A stretch of 33,655 bases of DNA from a virus. The stretch is taken from IMG/VR virus record IMGVR_UViG_3300037493_002968, positions 1 to 33,655 of that record, one strand, 5' to 3'. Below, one piece after another: positions 16,226 to 22,863 of this stretch. Position numbers and translations under genes: made by a program. Positions within the stretch are counted from its first letter, which is position 1. Every line of letters begins with the position of its first letter. Below the pieces are notes generated by a model that was not told where the DNA came from, searched no databases, and saw only the letters and a list, made by a program, of their open reading frames with translations.

Positions 16226-17609
16226 TGTAATGATTTGATTGAAAGTTAAACTTAGTTGATTCGATTTCAACGGGAAGGTAAGAACTCATCGGCTGCTGGT
16301 CGGCATCGTAAAAAGATGTTATGGTTTGATTGTTTCTAAATTCCACAGTTCCGGTAGAACCTTGACGGTGCTTTTCAAATAGGTAAAATGTTTCGTTCGT
16401 AAATGGCTTACCTTCATCGTTCGATAAGTTGTAGTACGATGGTCTCCAAACAAAGCAAACCGTATCTGCATCCTGTTCAAGGGATCCTGATTCACGAAGG
16501 TCTGAAAGCATCGGTTTTTTATCTGATCGTTGTTCGACTTGTCTGTTAAGTTGACACAATGCGATTATTGGTATCTGTAGTTCCTTTTGTGCTGCTTTTA
16601 GCGTTCGACTTATTTCTGATACTTCCGCTTCACGATTACCGCCCCTAAAGCCCTCTAATGTCATTAATTGCAAATAATCAATTATAGCCCATTTGCACTG
16701 ACCTTTTCTAACTTGTTGACGGATAACTCGAATTGCTTCGTGAACACCGCATCTTGGTTTGTCGTAAATGGTAAACGGCATCTTTTCAATTTCGCCAATG
16801 GTCGATTCAAATACGTGCAATTCGGGTTGGTTTAAGCTGCCGTCCCTTAAGCGTTTAGAATCGATGCTTCCGGTAGCGTTCTGAAGTATTAATCTTTGAC
16901 AAAGTTGTGATGGGTTCATTTCTAAGTTAAAATAGATACCAGGTTCTTTCGATTGAATCCCGTGAAATAATGCAAGTGCGGTTTTACCCATTGAAGGTCG
17001 ACCAGCTAAGATTATAAATTCAGGTTGCCAACCGCCCGTGAATCTGTTAAGTGCTTTAAGTCCTGTATGAACTCCCGATGTTTTGCCTTGTCGGTTTAGT
17101 TCTTGCCGTCTGAAATAAGCCTCACGTTCGTCTTTGACAAGTTCGGTAGTGGTAATGATATTTGATACAGTCATACCCGTATCCATTAACTCATTCAATC
17201 GTTTGACCATTTCAGTTGCGGTAACGGTCGCATCGTGCCGGTCGTACAATCCGATTGATTCTTCAGTAATGATTTGGTGAATTTGCGATTTCAGATAGAT
17301 GTTACGAAGTTCCATTATGATTGCTTCGTGCGGTTCGAAGAAAGCTGAAACTATTTTATCTAATGAGCGGATAATTGTTATTATGTCGGAATGTTCAAGC
17401 AGCTTGGCAAGTTTATTTTCTTGGCTAAGAAATGCAATGTCGATTGGTAACTTTTTTTTGTGAAGTCGCTTAATTACTTCGAATGCTTTTTTGTATCGAT
17501 CGACTGTAAAGTATTCGTATTTGAGTTGAACGATGATTTCGTCTTTGAATTGATTTGAAGATAGCAGAATCGCTATGATCTTTTCTTCGAGTTCTTGTGA
17601 TGTTATCAT
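16206..17609 (-). CDS. dnaB: Replicative DNA helicase, DnaB family
   Basis: A 467-residue hexameric helicase. The N-terminal domain (1-110) is the DnaB helical collar. The RecA-like C-terminal domain has Walker A GRPSMGKT at 203-210, Glu230 (FNLEM), Walker B WAIIDYLQL at 307-315, the LCQLNR motif at 351-356, and LSDLRESGSLEQDAD at 368-382, all as in bacterial DnaB. It is full length, and I see no primase or intein insertion. It lies 4 nt overlapped with the initiator gene upstream. The pair of initiator and helicase next to each other is the usual phage replication set, and the probable origin is in the upstream gene. Confidence 0.96.
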   Translation of the reverse strand: MITSQELEEKIIAILLSSNQFKDEIIVQLKYEYFTVDRYKKAFEVIKRLHKKKLPIDIAFLSQENKLAKLLEHSDIITIIRSLDKIVSAFFEPHEAIIMELRNIYLKSQIHQIITEESIGLYDRHDATVTATEMVKRLNELMDTGMTVSNIITTTELVKDEREAYFRRQELNRQGKTSGVHTGLKALNRFTGGWQPEFIILAGRPSMGKTALALFHGIQSKEPGIYFNLEMNPSQLCQRLILQNATGSIDSKRLRDGSLNQPELHVFESTIGEIEKMPFTIYDKPRCGVHEAIRVIRQQVRKGQCKWAIIDYLQLMTLEGFRGGNREAEVSEISRTLKAAQKELQIPIIALCQLNRQVEQRSDKKPMLSDLRESGSLEQDADTVCFVWRPSYYNLSNDEGKPFTNETFYLFEKHRQGSTGTVEFRNNQTITSFYDADQQPMSSYLPVEIESTKFNFQSNHYNDDNPF

Positions 17610-18286
17610 TTGTAATGGTTTTGTGATGATCGGTTATACTGAATTTGTTGAGTGACTTTATTGTTTTGTGATCCAACCGGAAATAAGCCGGTCCAACCTT
17701 TCATTATTGATTGGTTGATTCCTTTGATTGCTTCTTCAGGTGATTTGTAAAGTTTACGCATTTCGGAAACTAATAAATCTGCAGCACGTTGGGTAACTGG
17801 TTTCTTAGTTTCAATTCTATTCTGCAGAAATTCGATAAAGACTTTGTTCACGTTTTCATTTTCGGAATAGACCTTTGTTAAATCCGCCCCTTTTGTCTTT
17901 ATAGTCTTTATAGTCTTATCTGTCTTAATAGTCTTATTATGTGTCCAAGTGCTTTCCACGTGCTTTTCATTTGCTTTCCACGTGCTTTCCAAGTGCTTTC
18001 CATTTAATGGAAGGCATATTACTCTATTCTTATACTGATTTGTTGTTTTTGAAACGGTCTGCAGAAACCCAAATTTTTCTAATCGGTCAAGTGTTTTTAA
18101 CATCGTAGTTCGGGAATTGATACCGCAAGTTTCCTGAAGATCAATTAGGATAATTGCAAACTTATCTTTCCAGCCTGACTTATTTGCACGGTTAAGCAAT
18201 GCGAAATAAACTGCAGTGATGTATGGATCGACTTTATCGGGGTTTTCATCAATCCATTGATAGAAGTAATTGAAGTAATCAAACAT
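17606..18286 (-). CDS. Replication initiator, winged-helix, carrying intragenic iterons
   Basis: A 226-residue protein. Residues 5-95 look like a winged-helix domain (WIDENPDKVDPYITAVYFAL, LQETCGINSRTTMLKTLDRL, FGFLQTVSKTTNQYKNRV), a type used by phage replication initiators and DnaD-like helicase loaders. A low-complexity linker (about 97-130) is encoded by two sets of DNA repeats. A C-terminal helical part (RAADLLVSEMRKLYKSPEEA) may contact DnaB. It is followed immediately by dnaB. The start ATG stands 7 nt after the T9 tail of a strong terminator hairpin, so expression needs readthrough or a promoter close by. The role as initiator is inferred. Confidence 0.7.
   Translation of the reverse strand: MFDYFNYFYQWIDENPDKVDPYITAVYFALLNRANKSGWKDKFAIILIDLQETCGINSRTTMLKTLDRLEKFGFLQTVSKTTNQYKNRVICLPLNGKHLESTWKANEKHVESTWTHNKTIKTDKTIKTIKTKGADLTKVYSENENVNKVFIEFLQNRIETKKPVTQRAADLLVSEMRKLYKSPEEAIKGINQSIMKGWTGLFPVGSQNNKVTQQIQYNRSSQNHYK
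17895..17939 (+). repeat. Five AT-rich 9-bp tandem repeats (unwinding-region candidate)
   Basis: Units beginning GTCTT start at 17895, 17904, 17913, 17922 and 17931, each 9 bp (GTCTTTATA, GTCTTTATA, GTCTTATCT, GTCTTAATA, GTCTTATTA). They are AT-rich and lie next to the 11-bp array, an arrangement like the AT-rich region beside origin iterons. Because the period is a multiple of three they also encode a KT(I/D) repeat. Confidence 0.7.
17948..18002 (+). repeat. Five 11-bp iterons (probable origin)
   Basis: The ten-base unit GTGCTTTCCA or a one-base variant starts at 17949, 17960, 17971, 17982 and 17993, exactly 11 bp apart; three copies are identical. Eleven is not a multiple of three, so the repeat is not simply due to protein repetition. 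The period is close to one turn of DNA. A 7-bp inverted repeat TTCCATT/AATGGAA (17998-18012) borders it. Confidence 0.8.
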
Positions 18287-18292
18287 AACATC

Positions 18293-18368
18293 AAAAAAAA
18301 ACCCAATACAAGCTGCGGTGGAATCGGTTTAGTAGTGTTGACTACTTTACCTCGCAGCCCGTATTGGG
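18293..18368 (-). terminator. Intrinsic terminator before the initiator gene
   Basis: A 16-bp main stem (two G-U pairs on the minus strand) with inner stem is followed at once by nine T (18301 to 18293). It would end transcripts from the DnaA-like gene 7 nt before the initiator ATG. It forms the core of the structured RNA described above. Confidence 0.75.
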
Positions 18369-18406
18369 CGGTTTAATTTCTTTCTATTCAGGATTCCACC
18401 TCTGAA
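18293..18406 (-). ncRNA. Structured RNA / attenuator upstream of the initiator gene
   Basis: On the minus-strand RNA a 5-bp hairpin (18387-18391 with 18402-18406) has loop bases 18392-18400 (GGTGGAATC), which are exactly complementary over 9 nt to 18317-18325 (GATTCCACC), located inside the downstream hairpin. That hairpin pairs 18353-18368 with 18302-18317 over 16 bp, has a nested stem (18331-18336 / 18341-18346, loop of four) and ends in T9. The two non-Watson-Crick positions of the main stem are G-U on the minus strand and A-C on the plus strand, so the RNA acts in the minus direction. A loop-to-bulge pairing or a switch between forms is suggested. No known family recognised. Confidence 0.6.
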
Positions 18407-18451
18407 CGTGCTGTAAAGATAAAAATAAAATTGATTCGATTTAATTATTAT

Positions 18452-19078
18452 TTAGTAGTCTATACAACTTTCATCCCATTCAACCGCACTATTCATAATA
18501 ATTTCGTGGTCGAACACTCGCTTCATCATAAGGTAAGTTGAATCGTTTGTATCGATTAGATTTGATTCTGATAACTGGGCGTGATAGACCGTAGCGTGGT
18601 TAAAAGGTGTTGACCGTCCAATGGCTTCTGCAACGGCTCGACCGATCATAGCAAATCCGAACCTATCCCCACGGATTGAAAGCAGATAATTGAAGATAAG
18701 ATAACGCTTGTACACTTCATCAATTTCACGATTAAGCAGAACACGACCAAACATCTTAACAATGATTGAGTTTGCTAATTTCGCTTCATTAAGACAATCG
18801 TTATATCTTGAATTAAAATTGTATGATTTTGTTTTAACGGGAGCGTCTACAAATTCAGGTAATGTCTTTCTGATTCCTTTGGACCAATAATAAATGTGTT
18901 CCCAAAATGCATAACCTTCATCTGTGCCGGAAGGATGCCACGGTACTAACTTTAGAATAGCATCGGGTAAATCTCGCACGATTCTATTTTGGGTGGTGTA
19001 CTTATGGGCTAAGGATAAGTAAGGTTCGGGTAATTCTTCATTGATTACCTGATGTATAGTTTTTAGTGTAAAATTCAT
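18452..19078 (-). CDS. Protein with a DnaA domain IV-like C-terminal HTH
   Basis: A 208-residue protein. Residues about 122-170 (YKRYLIFNYLLSI, RFGFAMIGRAVAEAI, FNHATVYHAQ) resemble DnaA domain IV, in which an IGxxFGxRDHxTVxHA helix-turn-helix binds DnaA boxes. Here the core reads NHATVYHA at 160-167. The N-terminal half (residues 1-120) has no AAA+ motifs, so it is not a full DnaA. The gene lies just upstream of the structured RNA and initiator, which suggests a role in origin binding or replication control. Family membership is my pattern call, and the family of such phage proteins is mostly annotated as hypothetical. Confidence 0.6.
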   Translation of the reverse strand: MNFTLKTIHQVINEELPEPYLSLAHKYTTQNRIVRDLPDAILKLVPWHPSGTDEGYAFWEHIYYWSKGIRKTLPEFVDAPVKTKSYNFNSRYNDCLNEAKLANSIIVKMFGRVLLNREIDEVYKRYLIFNYLLSIRGDRFGFAMIGRAVAEAIGRSTPFNHATVYHAQLSESNLIDTNDSTYLMMKRVFDHEIIMNSAVEWDESCIDY

Positions 19079-19326
19079 AGGTCAGATTCAATTTGTTCGA
19101 TGCACTTAAGTACAAGTTCATCGTGATTAAGTGATTCATTGATTAAATCAAGTGCAGAACCTTTCGTTAGTTCTGCCGATTCTATTTCGAATTCGTGTGG
19201 GCATCCTGGATAATCTCTATCAGGTTTTTCACCTTCAACAAAATAACCTTTAACTAAAAGTTCAAAGTCATAATATTTAACTGTTACGAATAATGTTCCA
19301 GTACGTGCTGATCTTCTTGTATTCAT
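19075..19326 (-). CDS. Unknown small protein, 83 residues
   Basis: A protein with a basic start (MNTRRSARTGTLFVTVKYYD), a beta-rich centre (FELLVKGYFVEGEKPDRDYP) and a CPHEFEIESAELTKG motif, then a helical acidic end. I know the YPGxPxxFEIESAEL pattern from phage and plasmid hypothetical proteins in many hosts. Overlaps both neighbours by 4 nt, so is co-translated. No function assigned. Confidence 0.55.
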   Translation of the reverse strand: MNTRRSARTGTLFVTVKYYDFELLVKGYFVEGEKPDRDYPGCPHEFEIESAELTKGSALDLINESLNHDELVLKCIEQIESDL

Positions 19327-19730
19327 AATGCTCCAAGTTTAATTAGTCCGATTAAGTTTGCAAAGTGTACGATTGATTCTTTCGACATTGATTGTTTATG
19401 CTCAGAAACATATTGAACCAATGTGTTAACGGTTTGGTTGTCGGGATTTGGCTTAGTTGGCTCAAATGGATTGATTTTTTCAGTAACGCTGTGGTCGGTT
19501 TCTTCTACAACCATATTAAAATGATTTGAATTGTAGTCATTGTTACCGATTCGAATTGAATAAGTCTTAAAGAACTTTGAAAACTCAACATCGGTTACAG
19601 TATAGATTCGTGATTTTGGCAGCTTTATTTTAGGCGGTGCTAATAACTTCATCTTTACTTTGAAAGATTGGAACTTTTCAGGTAATGACATCCGTTCAAG
19701 GAATTCAGGTGTAAGCGGTGTTGTTTTCAT
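19323..19730 (-). CDS. Unknown protein of the recombination block
   Basis: A 135-residue protein, not recognised. The first part is basic with a beta strand around TDVEFSKFFKTYSIRI. The middle has NPFEPTKPNPDNQ, a flexible linker, and the end is helical. It overlaps the exonuclease gene by 4 nt, so it is produced with it. A DNA-associated role is possible but unproven. Confidence 0.5.
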   Translation of the reverse strand: MKTTPLTPEFLERMSLPEKFQSFKVKMKLLAPPKIKLPKSRIYTVTDVEFSKFFKTYSIRIGNNDYNSNHFNMVVEETDHSVTEKINPFEPTKPNPDNQTVNTLVQYVSEHKQSMSKESIVHFANLIGLIKLGAL

Positions 19731-20341
19731 CGGTTCAAAAGTTGTTTAGTTGATTCGACTTGATTAAAGAATTTAGTTAGTGCTTGTTTAGCTTGTTCGA
19801 TTTCGGTTGTTAGATCGCTTCTAAAGGTCCTAATTTGGAAGTATGGGTATTGTTCAAGGTCAGGGCAATAAGAAACGAAATCAACGTAGTGGAAAGATTC
19901 TCCCGTTACAAAGTAAGATAGGATCTGATCGAAGTAAGCAGCTGGTACTTTATTGTGGCGAATATATCTGATGTGGGTTGATACTTTCGGGCATTTAATT
20001 TCGACTGCAAAGTATCTTTCTGCATCGATCGCATCAGGAGAAAAACCGAAATGCTCAAACTCGTCTGATTGAATAAATCCAACCTGGGTTACTTTGCGTT
20101 GGTTTTCAATTTCATATTGTTCTAATGCGAGTGGTTCCCGATCAATACCAAGTTGCATATCAAAACTTACAAATCCATCTTCTTCATCTTCGCTCATTCC
20201 GGTAAGTTGCTCAGATACGATCTTGTCGGTGTAGTCCATCCAATTTTTGGACAAGACTTTTTTTAAGCTGCTTCCTGTTACTTTCCCGATTCTGATTTGG
20301 TGCCATTCGGGAGTGCGTTGTTCCATATTGTAAACGATCAT
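19727..20341 (-). CDS. YqaJ-type 5'-3' exonuclease (lambda exonuclease superfamily)
   Basis: A 204-residue recombination nuclease of the PD-(D/E)xK superfamily. The N-terminus has QRTPEWHQIRIGKVTGS (the conserved WxxxRxGxxTGS start), then Glu74 in the REPLALEQYE helix, Asp103 (GFSPDAI) and Glu114-x-Lys116 (VEIKCPK), the three-part active site, and Gln139 in the YFDQI motif. This is the exonuclease partner of a single-strand annealing protein. No RecT or Erf-like gene is obvious. The adjacent upstream gene may take that place. The ATG at 20339-20341 overlaps that gene's stop as ATGA. Confidence 0.9.
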   Translation of the reverse strand: MIVYNMEQRTPEWHQIRIGKVTGSSLKKVLSKNWMDYTDKIVSEQLTGMSEDEEDGFVSFDMQLGIDREPLALEQYEIENQRKVTQVGFIQSDEFEHFGFSPDAIDAERYFAVEIKCPKVSTHIRYIRHNKVPAAYFDQILSYFVTGESFHYVDFVSYCPDLEQYPYFQIRTFRSDLTTEIEQAKQALTKFFNQVESTKQLLNR

Positions 20342-20871
20342 AACAGTTCAGTTTTAAGTTTAGCAGCAAGTTCTTTAATTTCTTTGATTGACTGCATTTG
20401 TGGTGTCAATGCTTTGTAAGTCGCTGCAAGTTGTTCAAGCGTTTCAGCTGATTCAAGTTTGAACTGTGCATCTGAAATATCTTCAGTTGTAATCGTTGGC
20501 AGTGGTGCTGGTTGATCTGTAACCTTTGGTGCAACCGTTCTGATTCTTAATGCATCGAGTTGCTCACCAAACGCTGATACTTTAGCCGTGTAGATTTGGA
20601 CCTTAACACCTGACCACTTTTCGATGTATGGTGTCTTAGCTACTTTCTGAATTGCTTTGGAATTGGTAGCGTTTAAGATCATCGGTTTCCAATTCGGCTC
20701 GTTGAAGTAGATAACCAGGCAATCAGATTTTTTACCATCGGGTGAAGCTACTTTTTCGGTTTTAGCATTTCTGATGGTTAGGATAATTTCGCTGCCGTCT
20801 GTCGGCATTGAGTACGCTCCGATGTAATCGGGATTGCGTAACTTCTTCCAGTGGGTTAGTTGCTCGTTCAT
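20338..20871 (-). CDS. Recombination-associated protein paired with YqaJ (unknown family)
   Basis: A 177-residue protein. Residues 1-110 (WKKLRNPDYIGAYSM, EIILTIRNAKTEKV, NWKPMILNATNSKAIQKVAK, KVQIYTAKVSAFGEQLDALRIR) form a beta-rich domain that I associate with proteins encoded next to exonucleases or recombinases in Bacteroidota prophages. The end is a helical tail (FKLESAETLEQLAATYKALT). It could be a single-strand binding or annealing factor. That rests on context. Its ATG at 20869-20871 overlaps the preceding gene by 4 nt. Confidence 0.55.
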   Translation of the reverse strand: MNEQLTHWKKLRNPDYIGAYSMPTDGSEIILTIRNAKTEKVASPDGKKSDCLVIYFNEPNWKPMILNATNSKAIQKVAKTPYIEKWSGVKVQIYTAKVSAFGEQLDALRIRTVAPKVTDQPAPLPTITTEDISDAQFKLESAETLEQLAATYKALTPQMQSIKEIKELAAKLKTELL

Positions 20872-21113
20872 TTTGTTAAGTCTGAAATTGTTTGAAGTTC
20901 GGGTAAGATGTTGACGTTTACTTGGTCTAATATGGTCCGGAAGGTATCGGCTCCAATTGGTTCGATCTCATCGTTATAATTACCAGTATCGAAAAGTTTG
21001 TAGTTGTACAGTTTTACTGATGCTGAAATTTCGCTAATTGAAATCTCGATTGTCTTGCCGTTATAGTAGGCATAGAATCGGCTGTAACCGACTAATTTGA
21101 AATAGTGTACCAT
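20868..21113 (-). CDS. Unknown small protein, 81 residues
   Basis: An 81-residue protein with aromatic beta strands at the N-terminus (YFKLVGYSRFYAYYNGKTIE) and helices later. It is not recognised. A GC-rich 6-bp hairpin (GGGCGG/CCGCCC, 21135-21153) lies in the 47-nt gap upstream, without a T run in the direction of transcription, so it is more likely an RNA-processing or translation signal than a terminator. Confidence 0.5.
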   Translation of the reverse strand: MVHYFKLVGYSRFYAYYNGKTIEISISEISASVKLYNYKLFDTGNYNDEIEPIGADTFRTILDQVNVNILPELQTISDLTK

Positions 21114-21134
21114 TGTTTCGGGTGGGGTTAAGTT

Positions 21135-21153
21135 GGGCGGTGGTTAGCCGCCC
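21135..21153 (-). promoter_or_regulatory. GC-rich hairpin in the leader of the 81-residue gene
   Basis: Six G-C pairs with a 7-nt loop stand out in this AT-rich genome. There is no T tract after it on the minus strand, so it is not a standard terminator. It ends 21 nt before the start codon and could affect RNA stability or translation. Confidence 0.4.
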
Positions 21154-21160
21154 GATTGGG

Positions 21161-21460
21161 TTAGTTTTGATTTTTAATCCAGTTTAAAATAACTTCGGCA
21201 TCTTCAATTTGGAAATCGTGATCTTCTCCAAACAATTCGATTAGCGTTGATTGAGAAACTGCTTCAACACAAAGGTGATTCTGTAAGCGACTTGTTATAT
21301 TTCCGTAAATGCAGTTTTGATTTCTTACATATTGAAGCATCAAAAATCCATCGCTTGAGTTTTTATCTTCAATAATCTCCTCTATAAGTTGCAATTTTTC
21401 GCTATTGTCTAAGCGATTCCAATGCTTTGTTACTTCTGATGTTTGAGTTGGTGTGTTCAT
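21161..21460 (-). CDS. Unknown protein, first gene of the recombination/replication operon
   Basis: A 99-residue acidic helical protein (SEKLQLIEEIIEDK, FLMLQYVRNQ, DFQIEDAEVILNWI). Not recognised. It is the first gene after a strong hairpin at 21512-21567. A TAnnTTTG-like -7 box (TATGTTTG, 21492-21499) lies about 30 nt upstream of its ATG, without a clear -33 box. Confidence 0.5.
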   Translation of the reverse strand: MNTPTQTSEVTKHWNRLDNSEKLQLIEEIIEDKNSSDGFLMLQYVRNQNCIYGNITSRLQNHLCVEAVSQSTLIELFGEDHDFQIEDAEVILNWIKNQN

Positions 21461-21511
21461 TGCTTGAGTTGTTTTCGTTATTAGGACAGCACAAACATAT
21501 AAATATATTAA

Positions 21512-21567
21512 ATACGCCCGACACTTAGCGTTAACAATTATGTTAATTCGCTAATTATCAGGCGTAT
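21512..21567 (-). terminator. Long hairpin after the u-spanin gene (terminator)
   Basis: Arms 21549-21567 and 21512-21530 pair over 19 positions (16 Watson-Crick, two G-U on the minus strand, one A-G mismatch) with an inner 6-bp stem TTAACA/TGTTAA. The G-U pairs would be A-C on the plus strand, so the minus RNA is the functional one. A T/A-rich tail follows. It ends the spanin operon and separates it from the recombination block. Confidence 0.65.
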
Positions 21568-21586
21568 AAAATGCAATTAAATTAAA

Positions 21587-22069
21587 CTATCTTCTTTTCT
21601 TATCTCGGTAGTATATCGCAAATCCAATTAAACTAATCAAGCCAATGGATCCAAGCGTAGATAAGATCATATCCCAACCGGTATAACACACTTCAGGACT
21701 TGGTAAGGTTTGGACCGTAGTAACAACCTTATGAGATTCGTTCCAGCTTAACGCAACTGAAGCGGAATCAATAACGCAATCTGCTTTGATAGTGTTTGGA
21801 TCAATTAGCTTCGTTTCAAGCCGTCCCTTTTTGCCCGACTTAGATTTAGTCGTTACGGTTGGTTTCGCACCATCAGGACATTCAATGCGTATGTACTCGG
21901 TAATGGTTTCACCTGGCAATACAATGATCGAATCTTTTTGTACAATGCTATCCCGAACAATCGTTTCTGTTTTGGTCGGGCAATTTTGACAAATCTTCAA
22001 TCGCTTCTTTTCGGTGACACACGAACCGAGCAAAGTCAGGACCAATAATGTTGATAGTGTAGTTTTCAT
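21587..22069 (-). CDS. u-spanin candidate (lipoprotein plus C-terminal membrane segment)
   Basis: A 160-residue protein with a lipoprotein signal peptide (MKTTLSTLLVLTLLGSC, lipobox LLGSC, Cys17) and a single membrane helix at 134-153 followed by a basic cytosolic end (YYRDKKRR). Being anchored in both outer and inner membranes is the unimolecular spanin (u-spanin) layout, as in phage T1 gp11, which fuses the two membranes in the last step of lysis. The middle is Thr/Lys-rich and has four other Cys. It lies apart from the endolysin (4 kb away) but on the same strand, and just before a terminator. The architecture is seen directly. The function is inferred. Confidence 0.7.
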   Translation of the reverse strand: MKTTLSTLLVLTLLGSCVTEKKRLKICQNCPTKTETIVRDSIVQKDSIIVLPGETITEYIRIECPDGAKPTVTTKSKSGKKGRLETKLIDPNTIKADCVIDSASVALSWNESHKVVTTVQTLPSPEVCYTGWDMILSTLGSIGLISLIGFAIYYRDKKRR

Positions 22070-22302
22070 AATTTAGCTTTGAAAACTTCATACGCAACAA
22101 GGTAGTCAATAGATGCAATTAGATCGTCAATGTATTCTAAGTGGATTGCAGAATTATTCTGTAACCAATATGCAATTTCTTTAGAATTCATTGGAGCGGT
22201 TTCAGGTAAATCTAATGGAAATAAAGTTTCAGATTCATTAGGTTCAATGCTAATAATTAGCTTATTATCGACTTGTTCGATAATAAAAGTTGATTTGTTC
22301 AT
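22066..22302 (-). CDS. Unknown acidic protein, 78 residues
   Basis: A 78-residue, acidic protein not recognised: KLIISIEPNESETLFPLDLP, then EIAYWLQNNSAIHLEYIDDL. The start is preceded by the leader AAACACTATG that recurs at three other genes. Its stop overlaps the u-spanin ATG by 4 nt. Confidence 0.5.
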   Translation of the reverse strand: MNKSTFIIEQVDNKLIISIEPNESETLFPLDLPETAPMNSKEIAYWLQNNSAIHLEYIDDLIASIDYLVAYEVFKAKL

Positions 22303-22574
22303 AGTGTTTGTATTACTTGGTTTAGTGTTGATTTGTATTGATCGGACAATTGAAATGTGTAACGCTTCAGACTTAATCCTGTTACCTTAACTGGGCTAAA
22401 GAATTCAGGATAATAAGCCTTGCCAAATATAAACGCTCGTTGGTAAACGGTCAGCTTATATTTAATAGTCAATGCGTGGTCTATAGCGATCAGTAAAACG
22501 TAAGGTGGTATAAACTTACCTTCTTCAGGTGGATAATGCTTCTGAAGTAGCCGGATGTAATCTATCGGGTTCAT
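22299..22574 (-). CDS. Unknown protein, 91 residues
   Basis: A basic, aromatic protein (QKHYPPEEGKFIPPYVLLIA, KYKLTVYQRAFIFGKAYYPE). Not recognised, no clear membrane helix. Its ATG overlaps the stop of the 29-residue micro-gene (ATGA) and its own stop overlaps the next start, so the whole string from 22863 to 21587 is coupled. Confidence 0.5.
   Translation of the reverse strand: MNPIDYIRLLQKHYPPEEGKFIPPYVLLIAIDHALTIKYKLTVYQRAFIFGKAYYPEFFSPVKVTGLSLKRYTFQLSDQYKSTLNQVIQTL
22300..22309 (-). promoter_or_regulatory. Recurrent start-site leader AAACACTATG (78-residue gene)
   Basis: Fourth copy. It overlaps the end of the upstream gene's coding sequence, so the leader sequence is kept within a coding region. 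Confidence 0.45.
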
Positions 22575-22660
22575 TTGCGTTTTTTATACAACAATGATAT
22601 TGAAGCAAAAAAAGCCAATAGGATGTAAAGTACAATTACAATAAAGTTTGAACGTATCAT
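22571..22660 (-). CDS. Micro-gene, 29-residue membrane peptide
   Basis: I found this in the gap. It encodes MIRSNFIVIVLYILLAFFAS then ISLLYKKRK: one hydrophobic helix and a basic C-terminus. Start and stop each overlap a neighbour as ATGA (22657-22660 and 22571-22574), so it fits exactly between two genes. Function unknown. The single-span shape is common among small phage lysis or exclusion peptides. Confidence 0.7.
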   Translation of the reverse strand: MIRSNFIVIVLYILLAFFASISLLYKKRK

Positions 22661-22863
22661 ATTTTATCTTCACGTATAACCATTAACTTATGCTTATAAC
22701 CGAAACCACCAGCACTAATATAACCAAATGGTGTGAACTGTAAATTGTCCAAATCAAGTTGATAGGATAGATCTAAAAAATGCTTAGTCGCTTTGTGAAA
22801 GTTCTTATAAACCGAATCGGTTACTTTCTTATTATCCTGGTCAATTAGTCTAATGGTAGTCAT
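22657..22863 (-). CDS. Unknown small protein, 68 residues
   Basis: A 68-residue protein with a helix (YKNFHKATKHFLDLSYQLD) and a Gly/aromatic beta part (FTPFGYISAGGFGYKHKLMV). Not recognised. The ATG overlaps the preceding gene's stop by 4 nt, and the stop overlaps the micro-gene start as ATGA. Confidence 0.5.
   Translation of the reverse strand: MTTIRLIDQDNKKVTDSVYKNFHKATKHFLDLSYQLDLDNLQFTPFGYISAGGFGYKHKLMVIREDKI

Noticed and set aside
16058-16270. 70-residue frame overlapping dnaB by 65 bp
   Set aside because: It begins at a TTG; the ATG at 16225 leaves a short 20-nt overlap.
17895-18002. A CRISPR array or microsatellite
   Set aside because: Units are 9 and 11 bp with no spacers, and the 11-bp array has an exact non-codon period inside a coding gene. 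Iterons fit better.
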